A stretch of 64,000 bases of DNA, from contig OMWX01000002.1 in NCBI GenBank assembly GCA_900314875.1, forward strand, positions 372,001 through 436,000, in the 5' to 3' direction. Position numbers and translations under genes: made by a program. Below the pieces are notes generated by a model. The model did not search any database. It worked only from the letters and a program-made list of their open reading frames with translations, and was not told the DNA's origin. The stretch is from an uncultured Actinomycetes bacterium (GTDB lineage Bacteria; Actinomycetota; Actinomycetes; Actinomycetales; Bifidobacteriaceae). Of this stretch, positions 9,155 through 18,099 are shown piece after piece. How positions within the stretch are numbered: position 1 is the first letter of the stretch; every line of letters starts with the position of its first letter.

Positions 9155-9240
9155 TCTTCAAAGAAGAGCACGGGGGTCGCATTGATGCACATTCTGCTTT
9201 TGCGCTCAGTTATGAAACGTTCGCAATCCATTATTGATAT

Positions 9241-10005
9241 ATGGCAGAAAAAGAAACACAAACGCAAAAAGGACAAAAGTCTGCAGGAAGCAAAAAACGT
9301 CAGATAAGACAGAATTTTAGGCGCAAAACGGGAGAGAAAACCGCATCGATTGCAATTCTGTCGGCAATGGCGATTTCTTGGCTTCTGATCGTCTCATTTC
9401 AGCTTGCTGCAGCAGCAGATACAGCCGGAGACGCAAATTCATATGCCTTGGACTTTTGCAACGCTTTAAGAGGCTCAAATGCGGCAGGATCGGCAGTCAA
9501 AAGCGGCACAAGATTAATTTCGGCAGACAATGCTGCAAATATTGCAAATTATCAGACGGGTTTTGCATGCGCGGCACAGTTTCGCTGGCCTGTGCGAAAT
9601 ATTTCAGAACCTGAAAATGAAAATTCAGTGCCTTTAATCGTGAGAGACTTTGAAAATCCGCCTCAGCCGTGGCTTCCCGGACATCGCGGCGTTGATTTGG
9701 AAACCAAGCCCGGCACGGCAATTTACGCGCCCTGTGACGGCATTGTTTCTTTCGCGGGAAAAGTTGCGGGCAAAGACGTGATGAGCATAAAACATCAGGG
9801 AATGACCTCCACATTCGAACCCGCTCTCACAACGCTGAAACCCGGAGACGAAGTGACTGCCGGACAACAGATTGCAACAGCGGACGGCATGTCAGATCAC
9901 TGCGCGGATTCGTGCTTGCACTGGGGAGTTAAAACCGGAGAGAAGACGTATATCAATCCCGTTTCCCTTGTCAAATTTCGCCATATAACGCTGAAAAGAA
10001 TATAA
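9241..10005 (+). CDS. Membrane-anchored M23 (LytM-like) family protein, HxH changed to CxH
   Basis: Envelope protein of 254 aa. A basic cytoplasmic N-terminus (about 34 residues) is followed by one hydrophobic segment at about 35-58, so the C-terminal domain is extracytoplasmic. The M23 peptidase fold at about 140-245 keeps the first zinc motif as H148-x3-D152 (GHRGVD). The second motif, normally HxH, reads C225-L-H227 (SCLHWGV): the metal-binding His is kept and the catalytic His is Cys. I recall SCLHWG in other actinobacterial M23 proteins, so this may be a subfamily trait and the protein may be non-hydrolytic. The start has no clear Shine-Dalgarno sequence. Confidence 0.82.
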   Translation: MAEKETQTQKGQKSAGSKKRQIRQNFRRKTGEKTASIAILSAMAISWLLIVSFQLAAAADTAGDANSYALDFCNALRGSNAAGSAVKSGTRLISADNAANIANYQTGFACAAQFRWPVRNISEPENENSVPLIVRDFENPPQPWLPGHRGVDLETKPGTAIYAPCDGIVSFAGKVAGKDVMSIKHQGMTSTFEPALTTLKPGDEVTAGQQIATADGMSDHCADSCLHWGVKTGEKTYINPVSLVKFRHITLKRI

Positions 10006-10013
10006 TGCTGTAT

Positions 10014-10031
10014 TGTGCGATTTTGCGCACA
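10014..10031. promoter_or_regulatory. Inverted repeat upstream of the acyl-CoA ligase gene
   Basis: TGTGCG (10014-10019) and CGCACA (10026-10031) form a perfect 6-bp dyad with a 6-nt centre, about 35 bp before the start codon. It could be an operator or a leader hairpin; no regulator is identified. Confidence 0.35.
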
Positions 10032-10066
10032 GCTTAAGTAAAGAAGCTTGAAGGAGGCAAAAAATA

Positions 10067-11884
10067 ATGCTTAAGGAATATACAACGCCCGAGACGGCGC
10101 ATGCTGACGACGACAAGAATGTTTTCAGCATTCTGGAAGAGCGTTCGCAGCGCGCTGCCGACGATGTGATTGTCGAGTATAAAAATTCTTCCGGCGGCTG
10201 GAGCGGATTTACGGCAAACGAATTTAAAAATAAAGTAATTTCAATTGCAAAAGGACTTATTTCAAAAGGAATCAAGAAAGGCGATTCCGTTTCGATTCTC
10301 GGACATACAAGCTGGCAGTGGACGGCTTTGGATATCGCGGTAATGTCGGTGGGCGCAGTCACAGTTCCCATATACGAAACAAATTCTCCGGCGCAGATTT
10401 CTCAGATTTTAAATGATTCAAACGTTAAAATGATTGTCGTCGAAGACTCTTCGCAGCGCGAAAAAGTCGAATCTGTGCGCGAGGAAGTGCCGTCTTTGAA
10501 AGAAATACTGCAAATCGACAACGGCGCTGTCGATCAGCTTATCCAATTCGGACAGGGAACGGAAGACAAAGAATTTTATTCGAGAGTCAGTCAGGCTCAC
10601 GGCGACGATCTTGCGACAATCGTATACACTTCCGGTTCTACGGGCGTTCCCAAGGGAATTGAGCTTACTCATCGCAGTTTCGTGTTCATTACGTATTCCG
10701 GAATAAGAACTCTTCCCGATATCGCATTAAAACCGAACCGAAGACTTCTTCTTTTCCTGCCGCTGGCGCATGTTTTTGCTCGCTATATGCAGTTCTTCTG
10801 CATAGCTTCAGAAACTTCCGTGGGACTTACAAGCGGCATAAAAACCATTATTCAGGATTTTCAGTCTTTCAAGCCTACTTTTATTCTCGCGGTTCCTCGA
10901 GTTTTCGAAAAAGTTTACAATGCCGCTTCTCAAAAAGCAGGCACCGGTCTGAGCGGAAGAATCTTCTTAAAAGCAGCCGCTTTTGCCCGCGAAACTTCGA
11001 AAGCGCAGCAGAACGGGGAAGAATTGTCTTATGCAAAAAAGATTCAGTACAAACTGTATTCAAAAGCCGTTTATTCGAAAATTATGGAAGTATTCGGCGG
11101 AAATGTGGAATATGCGGTTTCGGGAGGAGCTCCGCTGGATAACGGAATAAGCCATTTCTTCAACGGAATCGGCCTTCCGCTGCTTGAAGGGTACGGAATG
11201 ACCGAGACGTGTGCGCCGGCTTCCTGCAACCCTGCTGACGGATACAAAATAGGCACTGTCGGAAAGCCGATGGAAGGTGTGACTGTAGGAGTAGACGAAG
11301 ACGGCGAAATCTGCATTAAAAGCAAAAGCAACTGCGCCGGATATCACAACAATCCCGATATTACAAAACAGCAGATTGTCGACGGATGGCTTCATACGGG
11401 CGATTTGGGAGACGTGGACTCAGACGGCTTCATAACTTTGACCGGAAGAAAAAAAGATCTGATTATCACTGCAGGCGGAAAGAATGTAAGCCCCTCTGTT
11501 CTCGAGAAAGCGGTCGTTTCTTCTCCCGTCATCGACCAGTGCACGGTTGTGGGGGACAGGCGTCCGTTTATTTCCGCAATTATTACTCTCGATTTGAAAG
11601 AGACGAATTCGTGGCTTAAAGCTCAAGGCGCTCAAAACGTTTCCGATTTGGAGGAAGCTGTCAAGAATCCGATTGTCGCTGCCGAAGTTCAGCGAGCGGT
11701 TGATTATGCCAATTCTTTCGTGTCTCGCGCGGAATCAATTCGCAAGTTTGAGATTGTTCCCGATTCATGGACGGAAGAAAACGGTCTGATGACTCCGAGC
11801 ATGAAAATAAAACGTCAGCCGATTCTTAAAAAATACGAGGATCTTATCGAACATAAGATTTATGTCCCCCTGAAAAAAGGATAG
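10067..11884 (+). CDS. fadD: Long-chain fatty-acid-CoA ligase (FadD15-like)
   Basis: ATP-dependent acyl-CoA synthetase of the adenylate-forming (ANL) superfamily, 605 aa. The P-loop motif YTSGSTGVPKG lies at about residues 187-197, the acyl-adenylate motif GYGMTETC at about 375, the hinge aspartate motif HTGDLG at about 443, and GRKKDLIITAGGKNVSP at about 460-476 with the C-terminal lysine region following. A strong AAGGAGG (10051-10057) stands 9 nt before the ATG. Since bifidobacteria do not oxidise fatty acids, the likely role is activating exogenous fatty acids for lipids (inference). An inverted repeat lies just upstream (10014-10031). Confidence 0.93.
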   Translation: MLKEYTTPETAHADDDKNVFSILEERSQRAADDVIVEYKNSSGGWSGFTANEFKNKVISIAKGLISKGIKKGDSVSILGHTSWQWTALDIAVMSVGAVTVPIYETNSPAQISQILNDSNVKMIVVEDSSQREKVESVREEVPSLKEILQIDNGAVDQLIQFGQGTEDKEFYSRVSQAHGDDLATIVYTSGSTGVPKGIELTHRSFVFITYSGIRTLPDIALKPNRRLLLFLPLAHVFARYMQFFCIASETSVGLTSGIKTIIQDFQSFKPTFILAVPRVFEKVYNAASQKAGTGLSGRIFLKAAAFARETSKAQQNGEELSYAKKIQYKLYSKAVYSKIMEVFGGNVEYAVSGGAPLDNGISHFFNGIGLPLLEGYGMTETCAPASCNPADGYKIGTVGKPMEGVTVGVDEDGEICIKSKSNCAGYHNNPDITKQQIVDGWLHTGDLGDVDSDGFITLTGRKKDLIITAGGKNVSPSVLEKAVVSSPVIDQCTVVGDRRPFISAIITLDLKETNSWLKAQGAQNVSDLEEAVKNPIVAAEVQRAVDYANSFVSRAESIRKFEIVPDSWTEENGLMTPSMKIKRQPILKKYEDLIEHKIYVPLKKG

Positions 11885-11904
11885 AAAAGAGAATAAGCGT
11901 TTTC

Positions 11905-11948
11905 AAAAGCCGGACACACTCGTTTCAGGCAGACTGTCCGGCTTTTCT
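11905..11948. terminator. Bidirectional intrinsic terminator
   Basis: AAAAGCCGGACA (11905-11916) is the exact reverse complement of TGTCCGGCTTTT (11935-11946). The A and T flanks make it functional in both directions. It lies between the convergent acyl-CoA ligase gene and the sugar-binding lipoprotein gene. Confidence 0.85.
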
Positions 11949-12002
11949 TATTGTTTCAATTCAGTATCTCAAAGCATTGTTTTCCGAAGGTTTGCCCGAT
12001 TT

Positions 12003-13586
12003 TTACAATCCCGCATCGGCTGCCGAAATGTACTGCGAATCGATAAGCTTCGATTTCAGATTGGAAGCAGAAACGACCATAAGCGGATAATAAAGCTTCA
12101 AAATATCTTCATCTGACGCTTTTTCAATCGTAATATCGGGTTCTTCGCTCTCGATTTGAGAAAAAGACTGTCCGTGATAAAAATATGCGCATACATTCGC
12201 GATTCCGGAAGCATACTGTTTTCTGTTTTCGAGCATTGTCGCCCACTGAGAGCCGTTTACAATGCTCGCTCCCATAGATTTATATGCTCCGTAACCGGTT
12301 ACAAGAGGCCATTTGCTGCTGTCGGTCACTTTGAATTTGAAAGAATTTTTATTATACGAATCCGAATTGCCGGAATTGTCAGAATTGTCCTGCGAATTGC
12401 CGGAACGGGATTCTGCGGGAGCCGGAACTTTTGATTTGTTCACATCTTTAAGTCCGCGCAGAGATTCTATAATCGAAGAAATGCTCAAATTCGGATTTAT
12501 GCTCGAACTCGAACCTGAATACCCCATATTCTTCAAGGTTTTAATTGCTTCGCGCGCAGCAAAATCATTGGCGGTAAGCAAAGCATCCAGTTTTGCGTGT
12601 TCGACGCCGTTAATCTTGCTTGCGTTTTCAAGGCGGCTTGTCAAAGCGTCGAATACGTTGGAATCTTTTGAAACATCATACGAAATTTTTTCTTTGTCAT
12701 CCTCAGTCGAATCTTTTGTCAGAAGTCCTGAAGGACTGAACATTTTGCCGCTTTGAAAATAGGGTTTAAAAATGCTCCAAATACCGTCAAAATATTGCGA
12801 ATCAAAGCTTTCGTTTTGAGTTTCGGGCAACAGAACTTCGACGGAAACAGGAGCTGATTCGCTCGCCGCATCGGCATTAAGTTTAAGAATTATCTGCTGC
12901 GCCTGAGTCTGACCTATTTCATACGCGGAAGGCATTTCGACTTTCATTGTCGGAATGAAACCGTCAAGATCGGAACCTACTTCAATAATTTTTATTCCCG
13001 CGTTTTTTGCCGCATTCAAAACATTTTTCATTTCACTTTCGAAACAGTCTGAGCCGGAACAGCTGTTCGGATCAGAATTATTTTCTTCGGGAATATAGTC
13101 TCCGAAACGGCGGATTTCCGAATTTTCGTTTTTGTTTGCAACAGAAATCACAAGAATAACGGATTTGCCGTCAAAATTGTCCGTCTGACCGGAACCGTCA
13201 ATTTTAACTCCGATGCCGGTCAGGTATTTCTTAACCTGAGAAAGCTGTTCGGAACGCGAATCTGCCGTTGAAATTTCTGCATGTTCCTTGTCGAATCCGT
13301 TTTGTTCAAGCTCAGGCTTGAGATCCGCTGCAAGAGAACTCCATTTGTTCAAAGGAGCATTCTGCCCCTGCGTTTTGCCGTCAGAAGGGAAAAATATTGC
13401 CACTCCGCCGTTTTCATGCACATGAGACGAGCTTTTCGACTCGCCTGAGGACAGAGAATTAATGTTTGAACATGCGCAAAAAGAAGTCAGAGACAAAAAA
13501 ACGGCTGCCGCTGCGGCAGTTTTGCGGATAACCGGCTTTGCTTTATTCTTTTTTTCTGTACTGAAAACCGGCGAATAAAAAAGCAC
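12003..13586 (-). CDS. Type-1 periplasmic-binding-fold lipoprotein (XylF/ChvE-like)
   Basis: Probable extracytoplasmic sugar-binding lipoprotein of about 527 aa. A basic N-terminus and hydrophobic stretch AAAAAVFLSL lead to an atypical lipobox, FCAC. The body resembles xylose/multiple-sugar binding proteins: a two-lobe pattern with MPSAYEIGQTQAQQ, DALLTANDFAAREAIKTL and the C-terminal PLVTGYGAYKSMGA. An Asn/Ser-rich linker at roughly 385-410 interrupts the fold and makes it longer than the usual 340-370 aa. No ABC permease or ATPase gene is adjacent. I chose GTG at 13586 because AAAGG lies 7 nt upstream; a TTG at 13616 would add ten residues. The ligand is unknown. Confidence 0.75.
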   Translation of the reverse strand: MLFYSPVFSTEKKNKAKPVIRKTAAAAAVFLSLTSFCACSNINSLSSGESKSSSHVHENGGVAIFFPSDGKTQGQNAPLNKWSSLAADLKPELEQNGFDKEHAEISTADSRSEQLSQVKKYLTGIGVKIDGSGQTDNFDGKSVILVISVANKNENSEIRRFGDYIPEENNSDPNSCSGSDCFESEMKNVLNAAKNAGIKIIEVGSDLDGFIPTMKVEMPSAYEIGQTQAQQIILKLNADAASESAPVSVEVLLPETQNESFDSQYFDGIWSIFKPYFQSGKMFSPSGLLTKDSTEDDKEKISYDVSKDSNVFDALTSRLENASKINGVEHAKLDALLTANDFAAREAIKTLKNMGYSGSSSSINPNLSISSIIESLRGLKDVNKSKVPAPAESRSGNSQDNSDNSGNSDSYNKNSFKFKVTDSSKWPLVTGYGAYKSMGASIVNGSQWATMLENRKQYASGIANVCAYFYHGQSFSQIESEEPDITIEKASDEDILKLYYPLMVVSASNLKSKLIDSQYISAADAGL

Positions 13587-13845
13587 AGACAGACCTTTCG
13601 TTACGCTTATATGCAAAATATCGCATGCAAATATTATTTTAGCGATGCTCGCAAAGAAAAAATATACCGGCCTTGTATGCCGAAAGAGTGCGTTTGTGCC
13701 GGTTTTGATAAAAACAATTTATCACACGCGGACGTTAAAGAACAAAACGAGAAAACCCCCTGCCCGAAATGCGAAACAAAACATGCCGTATTCCGGACAA
13801 AAAAGGGGGGCAACTCTAAAAAACGAAAATTAAGCGAGAGATTAT

Positions 13846-15069
13846 TTACAAAATCCCTGTGAGAGCCTTGTCCAGATTTTCGGCAAGAACATCCATAAAG
13901 CCTGCCGTATCAAGCCATTCCTGCTCAGGTCCGACAAGCATAGCCAAATCTTTCGTCATCATTCCGGCCTCGACAGACGAAACAATCGTTTTTTCGACAG
14001 TTTCTGCAAAAAACTTCAATTTTGCGTTTCCGTCAAGTTTTGCGCGATGTTTCAAACCTCCCGTCCAGGCGTAAACAGAAGCAATCGGATTAGTCGAAGT
14101 TTTCTCGCCTGCCTGCCAGCGGCGATAGTGGCGCGTGACCGTTCCGTGAGCAGCTTCGGCTTCAACCGTCTGACCGTCGGGAGTCATAAGAACCGACGTC
14201 ATAAGCCCCAAAGAGCCGAAGCCCTGCGCAACCGTATCCGACTGAACGTCTCCGTCATAATTCTTGCAGGCCCAGACATATCCGCCGCTCCACTTAAGCG
14301 AACTTGCGACCATATCGTCGATAAGTCTGTGCTCATAAGTCAGACCCGCCTGTTCATATCTGTCCTTATATTCGGTTTCAAAGACTTGAGCAAAAATATC
14401 TTTAAAGCGCCCGTCGTATGCTTTAAGAATCGTATTCTTTGTCGACAGATATACGGGATATTCGCGCAGAAGACCGTAGTTGAAGCAGGCTCTGGCAAAA
14501 CCGCGAATCGATTCGTCAAGATTGTACTGAACCTGAGCAACTCCCGCCGAAGGATAATCGAAAACAATATGCTCAATCGGTTCGCTTCCGTCATCCGGAG
14601 TAAAAGTAACCGTAAGCCTTCCGGGACGGTCAACCGCAAAATCTGTAGCTTTATACTGATCTGCGAAAGCATGCCTTGCCACGACAACCGGCTTCGTCCA
14701 GCCCGGAACAAGACGCGGAATATTCGAAATAACGATCGGCTCGCGGAAAATAGTTCCGCCCAAAATATTTCTGATTGTTCCGTTCGGAGACTTCCACATT
14801 TTCTTCAGACCGAATTCTTTTACTCGAGCCTCGTCAGGAGTAATCGTGGCGCATTTGATTCCCACATGATGACGTTTAATCGCGTTTGCGGCATCTATCG
14901 TCACCTGATCGCCGGTCGCATCTCGGTTCGTGACGCTCAAATCGTAATAATCGAGATTTATGTCAAGATACGGCAAAATAAGACGTTCTTTAATATCTTT
15001 CCAAATAACTCTCGTCATTTCGTCGCCGTCAAGTTCTGCGACCGTACCGTCAACTTTAATCTTGGACAC
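13846..15069 (-). CDS. icd: Isocitrate dehydrogenase, NADP-dependent
   Basis: Converts isocitrate to 2-oxoglutarate with NADP+, supplying 2-oxoglutarate for glutamate synthesis. The 407-aa protein is the homodimeric type found in eukaryotes and bifidobacteria, shown by [12 protein letters not shown] at the N-terminus, [13 protein letters not shown] (substrate loop), and [15 protein letters not shown] with metal-binding aspartates, then [14 protein letters not shown]. The frame is open further upstream, but the GTG at 15069 has GGAGGA 4 nt upstream (complement of 15074-15079) and matches the family N-terminus SKIKVDGTV. The gene is divergent from the GH25-lectin gene. Confidence 0.96.
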   Translation of the reverse strand: MSKIKVDGTVAELDGDEMTRVIWKDIKERLILPYLDINLDYYDLSVTNRDATGDQVTIDAANAIKRHHVGIKCATITPDEARVKEFGLKKMWKSPNGTIRNILGGTIFREPIVISNIPRLVPGWTKPVVVARHAFADQYKATDFAVDRPGRLTVTFTPDDGSEPIEHIVFDYPSAGVAQVQYNLDESIRGFARACFNYGLLREYPVYLSTKNTILKAYDGRFKDIFAQVFETEYKDRYEQAGLTYEHRLIDDMVASSLKWSGGYVWACKNYDGDVQSDTVAQGFGSLGLMTSVLMTPDGQTVEAEAAHGTVTRHYRRWQAGEKTSTNPIASVYAWTGGLKHRAKLDGNAKLKFFAETVEKTIVSSVEAGMMTKDLAMLVGPEQEWLDTAGFMDVLAENLDKALTGIL

Positions 15070-15267
15070 TGTATCCTCCAGGTTGATAATGTCTGCTCCA
15101 TATACGGCTCGGTATGAGAGCAAATCAGTTTTCTTTCCGATTCTATATCACGGCGCATACCGCAGCGAAATCCAATTTTTTCCTTGAGCATAAAACATGG
15201 AATCGCGCCGGACAGAAATGTTAATTTTGCCTTGCAAGTTAAGAAAAAACCAAAGGAGGATTCTGAA

Positions 15268-17994
15268 ATGATTCGCAGAAACAGAGAAACAGACCGAAAA
15301 ACGAAGGTTTTGAAACGCATAAGAATGTTTGCGGCGTTCGCCGCGTCCGCAAGTTCAATTATGCTCATTTCTTTCCGAGATGGCGCCGCAGTTTCTTGGG
15401 CAGCTCAGCCGGATGGAATATCGCAGCAGACAGCTTCAAAACAGGCGACAAATGCAGCACAGAGCATTCGAACGCAAAACGAAACCGGTTTCTACGCTCA
15501 ATATGCCGCAAAATTTCTTCCGGAAGAAATTTCCGAATGCATTCCCGACTCGGCCGTTCTTGTTTCGAAAGAAATAGCGGTAACCGAGGAAAACGACATT
15601 AAAAATGTAAAAGACTGTTCAGCCGTAACCGATGAAAGACTTGTCGGCACATACGACAGACCGGCCGATCCGCTTGCAAAAACAAACGGAGAAAATTTTG
15701 TTCCGATAAGCGCGGGAACTGCCAGACAGAAAATGCAAAAATTGAATAAAACAAAAGAACAGGGCGAAAAACAGGCGGCAAACGAACGAAACGAGGGAAA
15801 CGTCCATCCGAATATTCTCCGCCCCGCATCGCTGATGACTTCCGATGAGGTTTCCTCTGCCGGCTCAGAAAACGCAAAAGAATTGAATATCGGCAAAATC
15901 AAGAAAGAGAACTCTCCGGCTGCGGAAAATCTCGAAAATGTTAAAAAAGAACCGCATTGGGAAGAAAAAGACGGCGAAAAGATTTTTTACAACGGAGAAG
16001 GAAAACCTTTTTCCGTTCCGTCAAAGTTCATAATCGACGTTTCCGAATGGAAAGGAGACATCGATTGGGAAGCGGTTAAAAAATCAGGCGTCGACGGAGC
16101 GATAATCAGGCTGGGAATCGGCAGTCTTCGCGAAGACAAGAAATTCGAACGGAACGTCGAAGAATGCATGAAACTGAAAATTCCGTTCGGATTATGGCAC
16201 AGTTCTTATGCAGAAAACGAAGAAGAAGCCCGAAAAGAAGCCGAATTTATCGAAAAATCCATGAGCAGAGTCGGAATAAGCAACAGAGATTTAAGACTTC
16301 CGGCATATCTGTGCGTCATGTCATGGAGCTGGCCGGGTCACAAATTCCCTTCAAATTCCATGGATTTCGAAAAAATAATTAGAACATGGTGGGATTCAAT
16401 GCTTGAAACGGGCATTGACAGAATAGGAGTCACATCCAATCTTCACAATCTGCAAAACGAGCTGAAAGCTCCTTACATACACGACAGAACCACATGGGTC
16501 GCGCAATACGATCCGATTTTGGAATATAAAGACTTCAGAATCAAACTTCGCGGATGGCAGTACAGTCCGCACGGCATAATTCCCGGAGTTTCGCAGGGCG
16601 AAACCAGTCTTAATGCGTTTAATTCCATTCCTTACGGGCCGCTTGACATTTGGAATAAGAGATTGGCAACCGGCGATTTAGGAAAAAGACAGGAGCTGTA
16701 CATCAATTCAAAATTAAGCGAAAAAATGTCAGCCGATATCATCGGAGGTTCCGTTTACGAAGATTCTTATGCGCAATTAAGCGGGGGAAACAAAGCAGAA
16801 TCCCAGAAGTTCGAGTTTTTGCATCAGGGAGGAGACACTTACAAGATAAAGAATGTCAAATCCGGACTGCTTTTAAGCGCGGAATACGACGAAACAATGC
16901 TTCCGAAACGCGTCATGCAGAGCGAAGACGGCGAAAAATGGAGTCAGAAATGGGTTATAAGACATGCGGATGACGGAAGCTGTTTCATACAGTCCGTAAT
17001 GGGAGACTGGGTTTTGACGGTTCAGGGAGGACAGCCGGATGAACAAGCTTCGCTTTATATCGATTTTCCCGTAAAAAATGATGCTCAAAAATTTATTTTG
17101 ACTTCAACTGCGCAAATACAAGAAAATGTGCCAGTATCAATAGTTTCGGCAATAAATCCCAAAGCAGCTTTGGACGTCAAATACGGCTCGACGGAATCCG
17201 GAACGGACGTATGGATATACGGACGCAATGACACGCCTGCTCAAAGGTTTATTTTTGAACGCGTCGGAAACGGAATATATGAAATCAGAAATGTGCGTTC
17301 GCGAATGGTTTTGACTCCAGAAAACGATAAAAATCAAATCGGAACAGGCATAAAACAGTACTTATCTGAAGGACGGCAACCGCAGCGATGGGCGGCAAAA
17401 TCGAAACCGGGCGGATCGTTTGTTTTCTCCAACGCCGAATCAGGGAAAGTTTTGGATATCTGCGGAGGTTCGATTCGAGACGGGACAAGATTGCAAATTT
17501 GGGACGAAAACGGCACAAAAGCACAAATGTTCAATATCGAATCATCAGGAAATGTAGAAGAAGGAGTATATGAAATAGCGCCGAAAAAAGCCGGAGGAAT
17601 CCGGCTGGGGGCAGGGCAGAAATCAGGGAAAGGAGAACAGCTGTCACTTGTTTCTTCCTCTTCAGATCCGAATTTATTCAAATGGCATATAGTAAAAGAC
17701 GCCTCGGGTTTTCTGACATTAAGAAATGAGAAAAGCTCTCTTGTCGCCGATGTCGAATCCGGAATCGCGACAAACGGAGCAAAAGTTCAAATGTGGGACT
17801 GTAATTTTACTCCGGCTCAGAAATGGAGAACTGTAAGAAACAGCGACGGAACCTACACGTTTTTGCCAGCTTCCGACATTAATTACGCTTTGGACATAAA
17901 ACACGGCATAAAGCGAATAGGGGAAAAAATCCGGCTGTACGAAGCGAACGGCACTTCCGCTCAAAAATGGGTTATGCGAAAAGCGCGTGTCTAA
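15268..17994 (+). CDS. Secreted GH25-like domain protein with C-terminal ricin-type lectin repeats; GH25 likely inactive
   Basis: Large exported protein, 908 aa from ATG 15268, which follows AAAGGAGGA; the frame is open 28 codons further upstream. A basic N-terminus plus hydrophobic stretch (about 18-40) is a probable signal sequence. A polar, charged linker of about 200 residues precedes a GH25 lysozyme-like domain (about 250-450) with FIIDVSEWKGDIDW and GWQYSPHGIIPG. D257 of the first motif is present, but the catalytic D-x-E after LPAYL is C349-V350-M351. From about 620 to the end come at least three ricin-B-type repeats of the form ALDVKYGS...GTDVWIY...AQRF. Probably a wall- or glycan-binding protein (inference). 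Confidence 0.82.
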   Translation: MIRRNRETDRKTKVLKRIRMFAAFAASASSIMLISFRDGAAVSWAAQPDGISQQTASKQATNAAQSIRTQNETGFYAQYAAKFLPEEISECIPDSAVLVSKEIAVTEENDIKNVKDCSAVTDERLVGTYDRPADPLAKTNGENFVPISAGTARQKMQKLNKTKEQGEKQAANERNEGNVHPNILRPASLMTSDEVSSAGSENAKELNIGKIKKENSPAAENLENVKKEPHWEEKDGEKIFYNGEGKPFSVPSKFIIDVSEWKGDIDWEAVKKSGVDGAIIRLGIGSLREDKKFERNVEECMKLKIPFGLWHSSYAENEEEARKEAEFIEKSMSRVGISNRDLRLPAYLCVMSWSWPGHKFPSNSMDFEKIIRTWWDSMLETGIDRIGVTSNLHNLQNELKAPYIHDRTTWVAQYDPILEYKDFRIKLRGWQYSPHGIIPGVSQGETSLNAFNSIPYGPLDIWNKRLATGDLGKRQELYINSKLSEKMSADIIGGSVYEDSYAQLSGGNKAESQKFEFLHQGGDTYKIKNVKSGLLLSAEYDETMLPKRVMQSEDGEKWSQKWVIRHADDGSCFIQSVMGDWVLTVQGGQPDEQASLYIDFPVKNDAQKFILTSTAQIQENVPVSIVSAINPKAALDVKYGSTESGTDVWIYGRNDTPAQRFIFERVGNGIYEIRNVRSRMVLTPENDKNQIGTGIKQYLSEGRQPQRWAAKSKPGGSFVFSNAESGKVLDICGGSIRDGTRLQIWDENGTKAQMFNIESSGNVEEGVYEIAPKKAGGIRLGAGQKSGKGEQLSLVSSSSDPNLFKWHIVKDASGFLTLRNEKSSLVADVESGIATNGAKVQMWDCNFTPAQKWRTVRNSDGTYTFLPASDINYALDIKHGIKRIGEKIRLYEANGTSAQKWVMRKARV

Positions 17995-18030
17995 ACGAAT
18001 TGAAAGCGGTTTTAAGATCAGAACCGCAGT

Positions 18031-18073
18031 TTCCGGTCTAATCGGACAAACAATCGATTCGGCCGGAATTTTA
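18031..18073 (+). terminator. Weak terminator-like hairpin after the GH25-lectin gene
   Basis: TTCCGG (18031-18036) and CCGGAA (18063-18068) pair over a long loop and are followed by TTTTAT. Modest stem, so low confidence. Confidence 0.35.
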
Positions 18074-18099
18074 TATTTCGCTGTTTCTTTATTTTTCTT

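Noticed and set aside
13611..13862. An 83-codon plus-strand frame between the lipoprotein gene and icd
   Set aside because: No ribosome-binding site, overlaps the icd end, and the Cys/Lys-rich product has no recognised relatives. A CxxC pair (CPKC) was noted but is not enough.
14047..15117. A 356-codon plus-strand frame opposite icd
   Set aside because: Antisense shadow of isocitrate dehydrogenase with no domain or ribosome-binding site.
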